Origin: Alphaproteobacteria bacterium
GTDB lineage: Bacteria > Pseudomonadota > Alphaproteobacteria > UBA6615
Length of the DNA stretch: 64,000 nt
NCBI GenBank assembly: GCA_021774575.1
Contig: JAJFIX010000014.1
Span: 24,779-88,778, forward strand
Direction of reading: 5' to 3'
Shown: in pieces, positions 23,240 through 31,817 of the stretch
How positions within the stretch are numbered: the first letter of the stretch is position 1
How the letters are laid out: each line of letters starts with the position of its first letter
Program-made: the position numbers and the translations under genes
Notes under the pieces: generated by a model
Seen by the model: the letters and a program-made list of their open reading frames with translations, nothing else
Told to the model about the DNA's origin: nothing
The model's database searches: none

Positions 23240-25558
23240 ATGGGTATCCTTGGAAAATATTTGACCCGATTGATCTTGGTTCGGTTTGCCGTTGCCTTGA
23301 CCGGCCTGACGGTTTTTCTCCTGAGCCTCGATCTCATGGTCAATGGCGAGCGCGTACTTGATGACAGCAATGGCGAATTGACAGCTCTCTTTAGATACTC
23401 GGTACTACGGCTGCCCGAGCTCGCCTCATCGCTGATCAAATTTGCTAGCTTGATTGCCGGATTGCTGACTTTTACCGCGCTGATGCGTCGCAATGAAGTC
23501 GCGCCGATCTGGAGCATGGGGGTTTCCCAGTTCGGTGTGATGCTGAAATTGGTGCCGGTCGCGATTGTTCTTGGAGGTTTTCAGTTTTTTGTCGATGACA
23601 GGCTGGTTCCGATTGCTATTGAGGGGCTCGGTGATTGGAATTTCACCCAAGATAGTGTTGCGCTGCCCGGCCGGGCAGCTTGGTTTCATACCGGAAACAG
23701 TATCGTCGCCATCCCGGTCGAAAGTCTTGATCAGGATGTTTTCAGCAACATCAAAATTTTTGAAATTGACCAAACTGGCAACCTCACCGGGCGGATTGAC
23801 GCCGCCGAGGCGCGGTTCGACGGGGAAGAAAGTTGGACCCTCACCAATGCGACGCAGCGTATATTGGGACAAGATCTTGCCCAGACCCATGACGTTTTAG
23901 TTTGGCGCTCGGATCTGGATCCGAGCGAAATAAAGCGACTTACTTTGCACCCAAAGAGGCTGGCAATAGGCGATTTATCCGCCCTCGCCAGCGGGGCGCA
24001 ACGGGGATACTGGGTGCCGCATTATTACGCTACCTGGATGCAGGCGCGGCTTGCTCTGGCATTGACGCCAGCCTTGATGCTGTTTCTAATCGTCGCCTTG
24101 GCGCGACGGTTCCAGCGCACCGGGCATATTGAGTTCTTGTTCTTGGGTGGGCTTGGGACCGGGTTCTGCTATTTCATTTTAAGCGGTATTGGGGTCGCCA
24201 TGGGCGAGGTGGGGTTGCTGCCTTTTTTGCTGGCGGGATGGGGGCCCATTGCTGCCTTCGCCGTGATTATTGCCGCAATCGTGTTGTGGCGCGAAGTCTA
24301 TGAGATCCGTTTGGTCGATGCCCATGGCCGACATTATGAGAGTGATGGTGGTGAAGCCGTCGCGAGCAAGGATGGAGAAATGACCAAGACCAAGGCCGCC
24401 ATCGAGGAAGTGGCGCTACTTATTGTTGGCGAGTGTGACGCAAAAATCTGGGGGCGACGCCCCCAAGACCGGCTAATACGCGGATTTGCGCGGGCCGGGG
24501 TCAACCGCGTTTTGGCCGAGGAAGACGCGGTGGGCGTTGTCGATCATGTTGTTTTGGTGCGGGCCGACATTGTTCTCGACGCACCTGTCGTCGCAGCCCT
24601 TGCGCGGAGCCGGGGTGTGGTCTTGCTAAGTGGGGAGGGGAGTGCGGCTATTCCAATAGCGGCAAATGTATCCGGGACGCAACTTTTTGCGACCCTCAAG
24701 CTGCTGCACTCTGGTAAAATGAAAAATGTACATGAAGGGGTAAAACTCGTATCGGTTGAAGAAATCGGCTCCACCTATTGGCCGGCATTGCGCAAGCGCG
24801 AGGTGCCCTATGCGACGGTAATTAATCGGCTTGACTTGGCGCCATTGGAATGGCGAATGTTTATGGGAACCTATAAAGGGGCGACCGATTTCGTCACCAA
24901 ATGGGTGTGGCCGCGACCCGCATATTACGTCACGAAACTCTGTGTGCGGGCGGGACTAACGCCAAATATGGTAACATTTGCTAGCCTTTTATTGGTTTTT
25001 GCCACCCTCTATTGGTTCTACGTCGGGGCTTGGATCTTGGGATTGGCCGCCGCGTGGGGCATGACGTTTCTCGATACCGTCGACGGGAAATTGGCGCGGA
25101 TAACTCTTAACTCAAGCCCGATGGGTAATATCTTTGATCATTCAATTGACCTCATCCATCCGCCCTTTTGGTATATCGCCTGGGGTTTGGGCCTGGCCGG
25201 AACCGCGCATCCTTTGGGCAATGCCACATTAACGGCTGCACTCGTGATAATTGTTGCCGGGTATATTTTGCAACGCCTGATCGAAGGTGCGTCGATTTAT
25301 TATTTCAAGATTGAAATACATATCTGGCGCCCTGTTGATACGCTGTTTCGGCAAGTTACAGCGCGGCGCAATCCAAATTTGGCGTTGATGACAATATGCG
25401 CTCTCGCCTGGCGTCCGGATATCGGGCTGCTGGCGGTCGCCGCCTGGACGGCGATCTGCTTGGGCCTACATCTCCTTCAACTCGTTCAGGCCTACTTGGT
25501 TTGGCGACGAGACGGAGTGCTTCATTCCTGGCTGACCCAAAATACCCCGGCGCCATGA
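23240..25558 (+). CDS. Fusion protein: LptG/YjgQ permease + pseudo-nucleotidyltransferase domain + CDP-alcohol phosphotransferase
   Basis: A single uninterrupted 772-codon frame. Residues 1 to about 370 are an LptG-type permease: helices at both ends and a periplasmic domain with FFVDDRLVPIAIEGL. Residues of about 388-540 resemble a nucleotidyltransferase fold (LLIVGECDAKIWGRRPQDRLIRGF, VVLVRADIVLD) but lack the GxGxR catalytic loop, so this part is probably inactive. Residues 575-745 form a CDP-alcohol phosphotransferase with every motif residue: Asp612, Asp615, Gly616, Ala619, Arg620, Gly629, Asp633 and Asp637. Such enzymes replace CMP with an alcohol phosphate. An internal ATG at 24380 with AAGGA seven bases upstream could also yield the enzyme alone. 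The stop overlaps the kinase start (ATGA). Confidence 0.88.
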   Translation: MGILGKYLTRLILVRFAVALTGLTVFLLSLDLMVNGERVLDDSNGELTALFRYSVLRLPELASSLIKFASLIAGLLTFTALMRRNEVAPIWSMGVSQFGVMLKLVPVAIVLGGFQFFVDDRLVPIAIEGLGDWNFTQDSVALPGRAAWFHTGNSIVAIPVESLDQDVFSNIKIFEIDQTGNLTGRIDAAEARFDGEESWTLTNATQRILGQDLAQTHDVLVWRSDLDPSEIKRLTLHPKRLAIGDLSALASGAQRGYWVPHYYATWMQARLALALTPALMLFLIVALARRFQRTGHIEFLFLGGLGTGFCYFILSGIGVAMGEVGLLPFLLAGWGPIAAFAVIIAAIVLWREVYEIRLVDAHGRHYESDGGEAVASKDGEMTKTKAAIEEVALLIVGECDAKIWGRRPQDRLIRGFARAGVNRVLAEEDAVGVVDHVVLVRADIVLDAPVVAALARSRGVVLLSGEGSAAIPIAANVSGTQLFATLKLLHSGKMKNVHEGVKLVSVEEIGSTYWPALRKREVPYATVINRLDLAPLEWRMFMGTYKGATDFVTKWVWPRPAYYVTKLCVRAGLTPNMVTFASLLLVFATLYWFYVGAWILGLAAAWGMTFLDTVDGKLARITLNSSPMGNIFDHSIDLIHPPFWYIAWGLGLAGTAHPLGNATLTAALVIIVAGYILQRLIEGASIYYFKIEIHIWRPVDTLFRQVTARRNPNLALMTICALAWRPDIGLLAVAAWTAICLGLHLLQLVQAYLVWRRDGVLHSWLTQNTPAP
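24368..24382 (+). promoter_or_regulatory. Possible internal ribosome site and start within the LptG-CDP-transferase fusion
   Basis: AAGGA at 24368-24372 is followed seven bases later by ATG at 24380, in frame with the fusion (codon 381) and exactly at the junction between the permease and the nucleotidyltransferase-like domain. It would produce a free enzyme of 392 residues from the same message. This is position and spacing evidence only. Confidence 0.4.
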
Positions 25559-26526
25559 CCCAGCGTCGTAAAGTCGGCGTCATCGTCAATCCGCTGAGCC
25601 ACAAAAATAAATCTAGTATTTCCGCACTTGTTGCGGTTCTGGGGCAGCAAGAAGATGTTCCTCATGTGATCTTAAGGGATGTCGCAACGATCCCCGACGA
25701 TTTGCGAAAATTCTCGAAACAGGGAGTGGAGGTTGTTGCCGTCGCCGGGGGAGATGGCACGGTGCAATTGGTCCTGAACGGTATTTTGCATGATCGTTGC
25801 TTTGAGACCCAGCCGCTGATAGCAATTTTGCCGCGCGGGCGAACCAATATGACAGCAGCCGATATCGGGGTGAAGGGGCGCGGTGCCCGGGGGTTGGATC
25901 GGCTGCTTGTCGCGGCCGGGCGGACAAATTTCGATCAATATGTGGTCGAGCGGCGGATTTTGTGTGTCGAAAATGTAAAAGACCTGCCCCCCCAATTTGG
26001 CATGTTTTTTGGCGGCGCGGGGATCTGGCGCGCTGTGGATTATACCCGCCGTAAAGTTCATCCGCTTGCCATGGGGGCGGACGCGACATCGGCGCTGGCA
26101 TTTGCCCGATTACTCATTCATTTGCTGCGACTTGGTAAGGGTGAAGACGATTTGTTTCGCGGTGATGATATCGAGATTTGTGTTGATGGTGAAACTGTCG
26201 ACAGAGGGACCAGCCTGGTCGTGCTTGCGACCACACTCGATAAGCTCTTGCTCGGTAGCCGGCCGTTCTGGGGGATCGGCAAGGGCAATTTCGCGTTTAC
26301 CCAGTTTGCGCATCCGGCATACCGTCTATGGCGTTACACGTGGCGTTTGTTATTTGGCGCCGTCGACCGATCCCTGCCGGATCCGCATTATTACAGCACC
26401 GGTGCCGACCGGGTTGAGCTAAAAATGAGCTGCCCCTTTACCTTGGACGGCGCCGATCTTGAGCCAGATGAAACCAATTCGATGATATTGACGGCGGATC
26501 GAAAAATCGGTTTCGTGCGCCTATGA
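25555..26526 (+). CDS. Diacylglycerol/ceramide-kinase family lipid kinase (candidate ceramide kinase)
   Basis: The 323-residue protein has the DAGK catalytic domain: VGVIVNPLSHKNK at the start, the ATP-binding GGDGT at residues 65-69, and LPRGRTNMTAADIG near 95, the equivalent of the usual PxGTxNDxAR. A C-terminal beta-sandwich follows. These kinases phosphorylate diacylglycerol, sphingoid bases or ceramide. In Caulobacter the sphingolipid locus contains a DAGK-family ceramide kinase (CpgB, from memory), and the position here next to a CDP-alcohol phosphotransferase, close to spt, fits that role. It starts inside the previous stop (ATGA), and its own stop overlaps the next start. Confidence 0.78.
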   Translation: MTQRRKVGVIVNPLSHKNKSSISALVAVLGQQEDVPHVILRDVATIPDDLRKFSKQGVEVVAVAGGDGTVQLVLNGILHDRCFETQPLIAILPRGRTNMTAADIGVKGRGARGLDRLLVAAGRTNFDQYVVERRILCVENVKDLPPQFGMFFGGAGIWRAVDYTRRKVHPLAMGADATSALAFARLLIHLLRLGKGEDDLFRGDDIEICVDGETVDRGTSLVVLATTLDKLLLGSRPFWGIGKGNFAFTQFAHPAYRLWRYTWRLLFGAVDRSLPDPHYYSTGADRVELKMSCPFTLDGADLEPDETNSMILTADRKIGFVRL

Positions 26527-27404
26527 CCAAGCTGGGCGATTTATTGACCGAAGAAGCGCTGCGCGACGTGCGCCCGTCTATTCTGGCTGTTGGTGAGGCG
26601 GCGCGGGCGCGCCACCAAAATGTTGTCGCAGTTCTCTTTTACGGATCTTGCCTGCGCGACGGCGACGATGACGGCAAGATCGCCGATCTATATCTAATTG
26701 TCGGCAAGTACCGCCACGCCCACAAAGGGTTCTTGGCAGCTTCTTTTAATTGGCTGTTGCCGCCGAATGTAGGATATGTCGAGACCTCTTATGACGGGCG
26801 GATAATCCGGGCAAAATATGCGGTGATTTCTCTGCGCGATTTTGAACGCGCCACTTCGGGGCGCTGGTTCCATTCTTATATTTGGGCGCGTTTTGCCCAG
26901 CCTTGCCGGCTGACCTATTGGCGCGAGGATAAAGATAAAAACCGAGTTCTTTCTGCCCTGGTCGAGGCGACCAGGACAATGGCGCGGGAAATTAACCCCT
27001 TACTGCCGAGCCAAGCGACGGCAGAGACGTTCTGGGTGAGGGGGTTTGGCGAAACCTACCGGGCGGAGTTGCGGAGCGAAGGTCCGGGTCGAGCCGCAGA
27101 AATATTTGCTGCCGACCGGGTGCGCTATGAAGCGATATGGGACGGTTTGAAAATGCCGCCTACCGGAGGGCGACTTTGGGCCCGATGCAAGTGGGCTGTG
27201 CGCCGGCCTTGGGGCAAGGTCCTTTCGGTTGCCCGATTGGTCAAAGCCGCCTTTACCTTTGAAGATGGCGGAACCTACATATTGTGGAAAATAGAGCGCC
27301 ATTCGGGAGTCGGCGTCACGCCAACGCCTTGGCAGCGTCGCCACCCTGTTCTCGCGTCAACGGTTCTGGCCTGGCGGCTCTATCGCCGGGGCGCGTTTAA
27401 ATGA
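26523..27404 (+). CDS. Tam41-like phosphatidate (or ceramide-phosphate) cytidylyltransferase
   Basis: The 293-residue product shows the features I associate with mitochondrial Tam41/Mmp37: a nucleotidyltransferase-type motif FYGSCL (Gly41-Ser42) with DDDGKIADLYLIV (Asp55) after it, then VGYVETSYDGRIIRAKYAVISLRDFERATSGRWFHSYIWARFAQPCRLTYW. This parallels the Tam41 block in which a KYGV(V)S segment precedes a GRLQKP(V) segment. Tam41 forms CDP-diacylglycerol from phosphatidate and CTP. Here it directly follows a lipid kinase and a CDP-alcohol phosphotransferase, so it may make CDP-ceramide. ATGA overlap with the kinase. It ends 11 bases from the converging spt gene. Homology is by eye and should be confirmed. 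Confidence 0.65.
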   Translation: MTKLGDLLTEEALRDVRPSILAVGEAARARHQNVVAVLFYGSCLRDGDDDGKIADLYLIVGKYRHAHKGFLAASFNWLLPPNVGYVETSYDGRIIRAKYAVISLRDFERATSGRWFHSYIWARFAQPCRLTYWREDKDKNRVLSALVEATRTMAREINPLLPSQATAETFWVRGFGETYRAELRSEGPGRAAEIFAADRVRYEAIWDGLKMPPTGGRLWARCKWAVRRPWGKVLSVARLVKAAFTFEDGGTYILWKIERHSGVGVTPTPWQRRHPVLASTVLAWRLYRRGAFK

Positions 27405-27415
27405 ATATGGCCGAC

Positions 27416-28630
27416 CTATAGCCCGACGCGCTCGGGCTGTTTTTTGAGTGCGGCGCGTGCCGCAATATTGGCAAACACGCCGGCAATTGTCTTAATTTCA
27501 TTCGGGCTGTGGGCCGCAGAAAGGCTAGCGCGGAGCAGGCAGGCGCCATTTGGCGTCCCCGGCGGCAGCGCCAAATTGACATAGATCCCGGCTTTCAATA
27601 ATTCGTTCCAGCAATATATCGCTGTCTCTTCATTTGGCATGTTGACCGCGAGAATGGGGCTTACCGGCGCACAGAGCTGGTAACCGATATCGGTTAGGCG
27701 GCGATAAAGATCGCGGGCATTATCCCATAATTTTTCGCGTAAATTGGGGCGGGCCCGAATTTGTTTTATCGCTTCTATCACCGCCTCGACATTCGATGGT
27801 GAGGCCGAGGCCGTGTACATATAGGGTCGGCTAGTATAGCGCAGAATATCAAATTTTGGGTGATTGGACGCCCCGAATCCGCCGACAGAGCCGAGGCTTT
27901 TAGAAAACGTACCTACGACATAATCGACATCATCTTCGATTCCCAGTTCTGCGACCAATCCCTGGCCGCGATCACCAAAGACGCCTAGGGAGTGGGCTTC
28001 ATCGACCAGCAGACTAACCCCGTGTCGGCGCGTGACTTCGGCAAATTCATCCAATGGCGCCTGATCGCCGAGCATCGAGTATATACTTTCCACCACGACC
28101 AGTTTGTTAACTTGCTTTTCCGCCAGGCGATGAAGTCGTTTGTCCAGGTCGGCGGGTGAATTATGGCGGAACCGGATCATTGTCGCTCCGCTGAGCCGAC
28201 AGCCGTCGTAAATGCTGGCATGGGAATCGGCGTCGAGCAGGATGATGTCTTTGGACCCGGCGAGACCCGCCAATATCCCTAAATTTGCCTGAAACCCGGT
28301 TGGGAAGACGATTGCCGACCGGCGCCCGAGGAAATCGGCGATTTCTTTTTCAAGGGCGATATGACCGGGATAGGTCCCATTGGCGATGCGCGACCCCGTT
28401 GTCGCGGTGCCCTGGGTTTTGAGGGCCCTGACCGCTGCCGCGATAACCGTCGGGTCAAAGGTCAGTCCGAGATAGTTATTGGTGCCCGCCAAAATCGTCT
28501 CTCGTCCATCGATTATTGCCCGGGTCGGCGATAGAATTTTTTCCACACGCATGTGGAATGGGTCGACACCAAGATCTTCCAGCTGGCCGTATCGGTCAGA
28601 GAAGGGGGCGTATTTATCAAAAAGATCCAT
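27416..28630 (-). CDS. spt: Serine palmitoyltransferase (alpha-oxoamine synthase family)
   Basis: Condenses L-serine with a long acyl thioester to give 3-ketosphinganine, the first step of sphingolipid synthesis. The 404-residue PLP enzyme has LAGTNNYLGLTFDP near 50, GSRIANGTYPGHIALEKEIADFLG near 80-100, DEAHSLGVFGDRG with Asp210 and His212, and the Schiff-base Lys244 in GTFSKSLGS. The family also includes AONS and KBL, but the next genes (ACP, CerR-like reductase, acyl ligase) match the published Caulobacter ceramide cluster, which makes spt the best call. It is the last gene of a four-gene minus-strand operon; the ACP gene is 18 bases upstream. Confidence 0.88.
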   Translation of the reverse strand: MDLFDKYAPFSDRYGQLEDLGVDPFHMRVEKILSPTRAIIDGRETILAGTNNYLGLTFDPTVIAAAVRALKTQGTATTGSRIANGTYPGHIALEKEIADFLGRRSAIVFPTGFQANLGILAGLAGSKDIILLDADSHASIYDGCRLSGATMIRFRHNSPADLDKRLHRLAEKQVNKLVVVESIYSMLGDQAPLDEFAEVTRRHGVSLLVDEAHSLGVFGDRGQGLVAELGIEDDVDYVVGTFSKSLGSVGGFGASNHPKFDILRYTSRPYMYTASASPSNVEAVIEAIKQIRARPNLREKLWDNARDLYRRLTDIGYQLCAPVSPILAVNMPNEETAIYCWNELLKAGIYVNLALPPGTPNGACLLRASLSAAHSPNEIKTIAGVFANIAARAALKKQPERVGL

Positions 28631-28648
28631 ATATCTATTGGCTTTTAT

Positions 28649-28909
28649 CTACTGGCTTTTCGCCTGGGACAGAACTGCGTCGACAAGATCGCGCGGGCGG
28701 TTCACATCGGGCAGCAAATTAATCGGAATATCGAGGTCGAATTTGTCCTCAATCTCCATAATCAGCGTCATCGCCGCGACCGAGTCCACGTTCAACTCGG
28801 CGGCTAGGTCCGTGTCCATAACAATATCAACCGCGTTGGGGTTATAGGGCTCCAACAAATCTCGGACTTCGTTGAATACGGTTTTGGCGGTCAATTCGGC
28901 GTTGCTCAT
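28649..28909 (-). CDS. acpR: Dedicated acyl carrier protein for sphingolipid synthesis
   Basis: An 86-residue acidic protein with the phosphopantetheine attachment site at Ser43 (ELNVDSVAAMTLIMEIEDKF) and four-helix ACP pattern. It is separate from the housekeeping AcpP, which normally has DSLDTVEL. In Caulobacter a specialised ACP of this type carries the acyl chain used by serine palmitoyltransferase. Its position between spt and the CerR-like reductase, with an acyl-AMP ligase in the same operon to load it, supports that. Symbol given by analogy. Confidence 0.88.
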   Translation of the reverse strand: MSNAELTAKTVFNEVRDLLEPYNPNAVDIVMDTDLAAELNVDSVAAMTLIMEIEDKFDLDIPINLLPDVNRPRDLVDAVLSQAKSQ

Positions 28910-29007
28910 GATAAATGCCCGTCGCTGATGTCAGGTGTGGACCAACTCATGTCTTGGCATTTTTCATATAAATTAGACATAGAAGGCCCAATAATTCCTG
29001 TGGGTAC

Positions 29008-29973
29008 TTAGATCCAGCCCATTTTGATATACCATTCGACCGTTTCTGAAAATCCCTCGGCGATAAAAATTTTCGGTTTCCAGTCGATTTTTCCTCCCAG
29101 CATATTTTTTCGGCAAACCCAGTCGGTGTAGATTAGCTCGTTAATTTTGTCTTGAGTTAAAAATGGTTGCTTGCCAGTTGCCCGGGAGAGAGCTGTGGCG
29201 GCTGTGGCGACCGCCCGCAATATGGCTGTTGGTGGCGAAATGACCCTGATATTGCGTGAAAATTGCTGTCGTGCCTGGTCGACGACACTGCTCCAGCTAT
29301 GTCCGCCGAGGTGACCGTCATCAAGTTCAAAGATCTGTCCCGGCGCTATTTTCGCCTCAAGCAGGGCGAGCAAACCAGCGGCGAGATCGGTGACATGGAT
29401 CAGTGAAAATTTGCCTTTTGGCGAAAAATTTGCCGCCCAGCCGTGCCGAAACATTTTAAAAAGCATCAAAGTGCCCGTGTCGCCGGGACCATAGACCGCT
29501 GGCGGTCGGATAATTTGCCAGTCTAGGTCCGGCAAAATGTCGCGCATCAGGTCTTCGCCACGATGCTTGCTGGCGCCATAAGCTGAAACTTCGGGGGACC
29601 GCGCGGCAAGGGAGGAGATCAGGATAAATTTTGCCGAGGGCGATTTGCTCGCGACGGCGCGTGCTAAGGCGGCAGTTCCAAGTGCGTTGACCGCGTGAAA
29701 TGTCTGTTTTGATGCTGCGATAGTGGTTCCTGCACAATGGATGACAGCGTCGGCCCCTTCGACCAAATCCGTGAGTGCCGATTCGTCCGCCAAATGGCCC
29801 AACACGGGATGAACCAGGGTTCTTGGCTGCAATGCGTTAGCACGCCGCGTGAGCGCTTTCACGCGCCAGCCAGCCGTTGTTAGGTGATCAATGAGGGCTC
29901 CACCAATAAAGCCGGTGCCGCCGGTCAGGGCGATTGTGCCGCGACTGACGTCCTTACCCGCATTTAGGGTCAT
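29008..29973 (-). CDS. cerR: NAD-dependent epimerase/reductase, candidate ceramide reductase
   Basis: A 321-residue extended SDR protein. TIALTGGTGFIGGALIDHL at residues 13-31 binds the nicotinamide cofactor, and YGASKHRGE near 130 gives the catalytic Tyr-Lys pair with an upstream Ser in LISSLAARS. The family covers epimerases and ketone reductases. In Caulobacter the homologue in this gene position (CerR) reduces the 3-keto group of ketoceramide, and the operon context here is the same. It lies 98 bases upstream of the ACP gene, a gap that could hold an internal promoter or leader. Confidence 0.8.
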   Translation of the reverse strand: MTLNAGKDVSRGTIALTGGTGFIGGALIDHLTTAGWRVKALTRRANALQPRTLVHPVLGHLADESALTDLVEGADAVIHCAGTTIAASKQTFHAVNALGTAALARAVASKSPSAKFILISSLAARSPEVSAYGASKHRGEDLMRDILPDLDWQIIRPPAVYGPGDTGTLMLFKMFRHGWAANFSPKGKFSLIHVTDLAAGLLALLEAKIAPGQIFELDDGHLGGHSWSSVVDQARQQFSRNIRVISPPTAILRAVATAATALSRATGKQPFLTQDKINELIYTDWVCRKNMLGGKIDWKPKIFIAEGFSETVEWYIKMGWI

Positions 29974-30026
29974 GATGTGGGGGTTTTGTATCCGTCTGCG
30001 AGCGCGACTACCTTGGTCACGATCGG

Positions 30027-31817
30027 TCAGCCTGCCATTGCGGCGAGCGGTTCTTCATTCGGTTGAGAGTTGAACGAGGTTTGGGGCTGGGCTAGGTCTA
30101 CCAACTCGTCGTTGAGATAGAGGCTTTTCACCGCGGCGCGGCTCAGCTTTCCAGATGACGTGAACGGCAGAGTGCCCGGAGACACCAACAAAATCTCGCA
30201 ATCGGCGCCACTCGCCTTTTTAACCTTGGCCATAATCGTTTTGCGTAGTTCGTCCCGTTCTATACTGGCGCTGACCCTGCAATGGACAACCAGCACCATA
30301 CGCTCGCCTCCACCGGCCAGGGAGACGGAAAAACATGCCACGTCGCTACTGCGGATGCGGTCGATTTTCTCCACAGCCATTTCAATATCCTGGGGCCAAA
30401 TATTACGACCGTTGAGAATAATGAGGTCCTTCTGACGTCCGGTTATGACCAGCTGGCCGTCCGACATATAGCCTAGATCGCCGGTATCCATCCATCCATC
30501 GGCTTCCATAACGGAGGCAGTACCCTCGGGGTCGCGAAAATATCCGTCCATCAGGCTCGGTCCGCTGACCACGATGCGGCCAACCTGGTCTTCTGGCAGA
30601 GGGCTGCCGAGATCGTCGCGGATATCGATTTTATGACCCGGGATCGGACCGCCGCATTTTATGAATGGGCGGTAATCATCGCCCGGCGTGTGACCGTTGA
30701 CTTTGGCGCGAACGATTTTGCGGCTATTTGCCAGTTGTTCCCGGTCGACATATTCGACTGTAAATCCACTATCAACCGGTCCAAAGGTCGTGCCCAGAGT
30801 TGTTTCTGCTTGGCCGTAGCAAGGCATGAAGGCGTTTTTCGAAAACCCGACTTGGCCAAAAATTTTGGCGAATTCATTCAGCGTATTTGGATAAATCATC
30901 TCGCCGCCGATCCCAGCCACACGCCAATTAGAGAGGTCGAGTGAGCGGGCTTTTTCGCTCAGGCCGCGACGGGCGCATAAATCATATCCAAAATTGGGGC
31001 TAAACGACACGGTCGCGCCATGCTCGGAAATGATTTGCAGCCATACCATTGGCCGTCGGGCAAAACTCTGGGTCGCCATATAATCGATAGAAATCTGGCC
31101 CATCATCGGCGCCAGGCAGAAACCAACCAATCCCATATCGTGATAGAGAGGTAACCAGGAGGCGGCACGATCGGCCTCCGTTGCCGCCAAACCGTTGCGC
31201 AAAATGCCCCTTGTATTGCTGGTAATCGCTCGTTGCGAAATGACGACGCCACGGGGGCTGGACGTGCTGCCAGACGAAAACTGGATATAGCTGAGCTCAT
31301 TCTTCTGGAACGGGCGCAAATTGCCGCCGGTGGTGGGCAGGGCAAAATAATTGGCCGGTGTGCCAATCATCTCAAGCTGAGGTGCCGCTTCTCGGACATA
31401 TTCGATCAATTCAGGTGAACCAACCGCATAGTTTGCCCCGGCTTTGCCAATCAGATTGGCTAAGTTGCGTACATATTCTTCATGGCCACTCAGATGGATG
31501 CTGAGTGGCAGCGCCACCGGCAGCATGCCAGCATACTGGCAGGCAAAAAAGAAATACATGAAATCCGGGGTCGTCTCGGCCACAATCGCCATTCGGGATC
31601 CACGTTCAAAACCCGCTCGATCAAAGGCCTGTGCGAGATCGATTGCCTTCTCGCGTATCTGCGCATAGCCGACAGCCTGCTCGAATGCCCCGCGAGACGA
31701 AAAGAAATTGCATCCCGTCGAACCGCGCGCCGCATAGTCGAGGCCTTCGGTCAGGGTTTCGAAGTCCGCTCTAACGAACGCCAAATTTGAATTGGTGGTT
31801 ATTGTTGGACTAGTCAC
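30027..31817 (-). CDS. Fatty acyl-AMP ligase / acyl-ACP synthetase
   Basis: A 596-residue adenylate-forming enzyme with the P-loop YIQFSSGSTSSPRGV near residue 175, the core motif MDTGDLGYMSDGQLVITGRQKDLIILNGRNIWPQDIE near 425-460 and a short C-terminal domain. The GRNIWPQDIE form is typical of fatty acyl-AMP ligases that hand the acyl group to an ACP rather than CoA. It probably activates the fatty acid and loads the ACP encoded two genes downstream for serine palmitoyltransferase. It is the first gene of the ceramide operon; its promoter must lie in the 31818-32169 gap. The Caulobacter counterpart is called AasR, as I recall. Confidence 0.85.
   Translation of the reverse strand: MTSPTITTNSNLAFVRADFETLTEGLDYAARGSTGCNFFSSRGAFEQAVGYAQIREKAIDLAQAFDRAGFERGSRMAIVAETTPDFMYFFFACQYAGMLPVALPLSIHLSGHEEYVRNLANLIGKAGANYAVGSPELIEYVREAAPQLEMIGTPANYFALPTTGGNLRPFQKNELSYIQFSSGSTSSPRGVVISQRAITSNTRGILRNGLAATEADRAASWLPLYHDMGLVGFCLAPMMGQISIDYMATQSFARRPMVWLQIISEHGATVSFSPNFGYDLCARRGLSEKARSLDLSNWRVAGIGGEMIYPNTLNEFAKIFGQVGFSKNAFMPCYGQAETTLGTTFGPVDSGFTVEYVDREQLANSRKIVRAKVNGHTPGDDYRPFIKCGGPIPGHKIDIRDDLGSPLPEDQVGRIVVSGPSLMDGYFRDPEGTASVMEADGWMDTGDLGYMSDGQLVITGRQKDLIILNGRNIWPQDIEMAVEKIDRIRSSDVACFSVSLAGGGERMVLVVHCRVSASIERDELRKTIMAKVKKASGADCEILLVSPGTLPFTSSGKLSRAAVKSLYLNDELVDLAQPQTSFNSQPNEEPLAAMAG

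Noticed and set aside
23240..25558. The LptG-transferase fusion as a pseudogene or assembly artefact
   Set aside because: Both halves keep complete motifs, the frame is uninterrupted and the junction is a plausible linker; an artefact is still possible and is noted under the finding.
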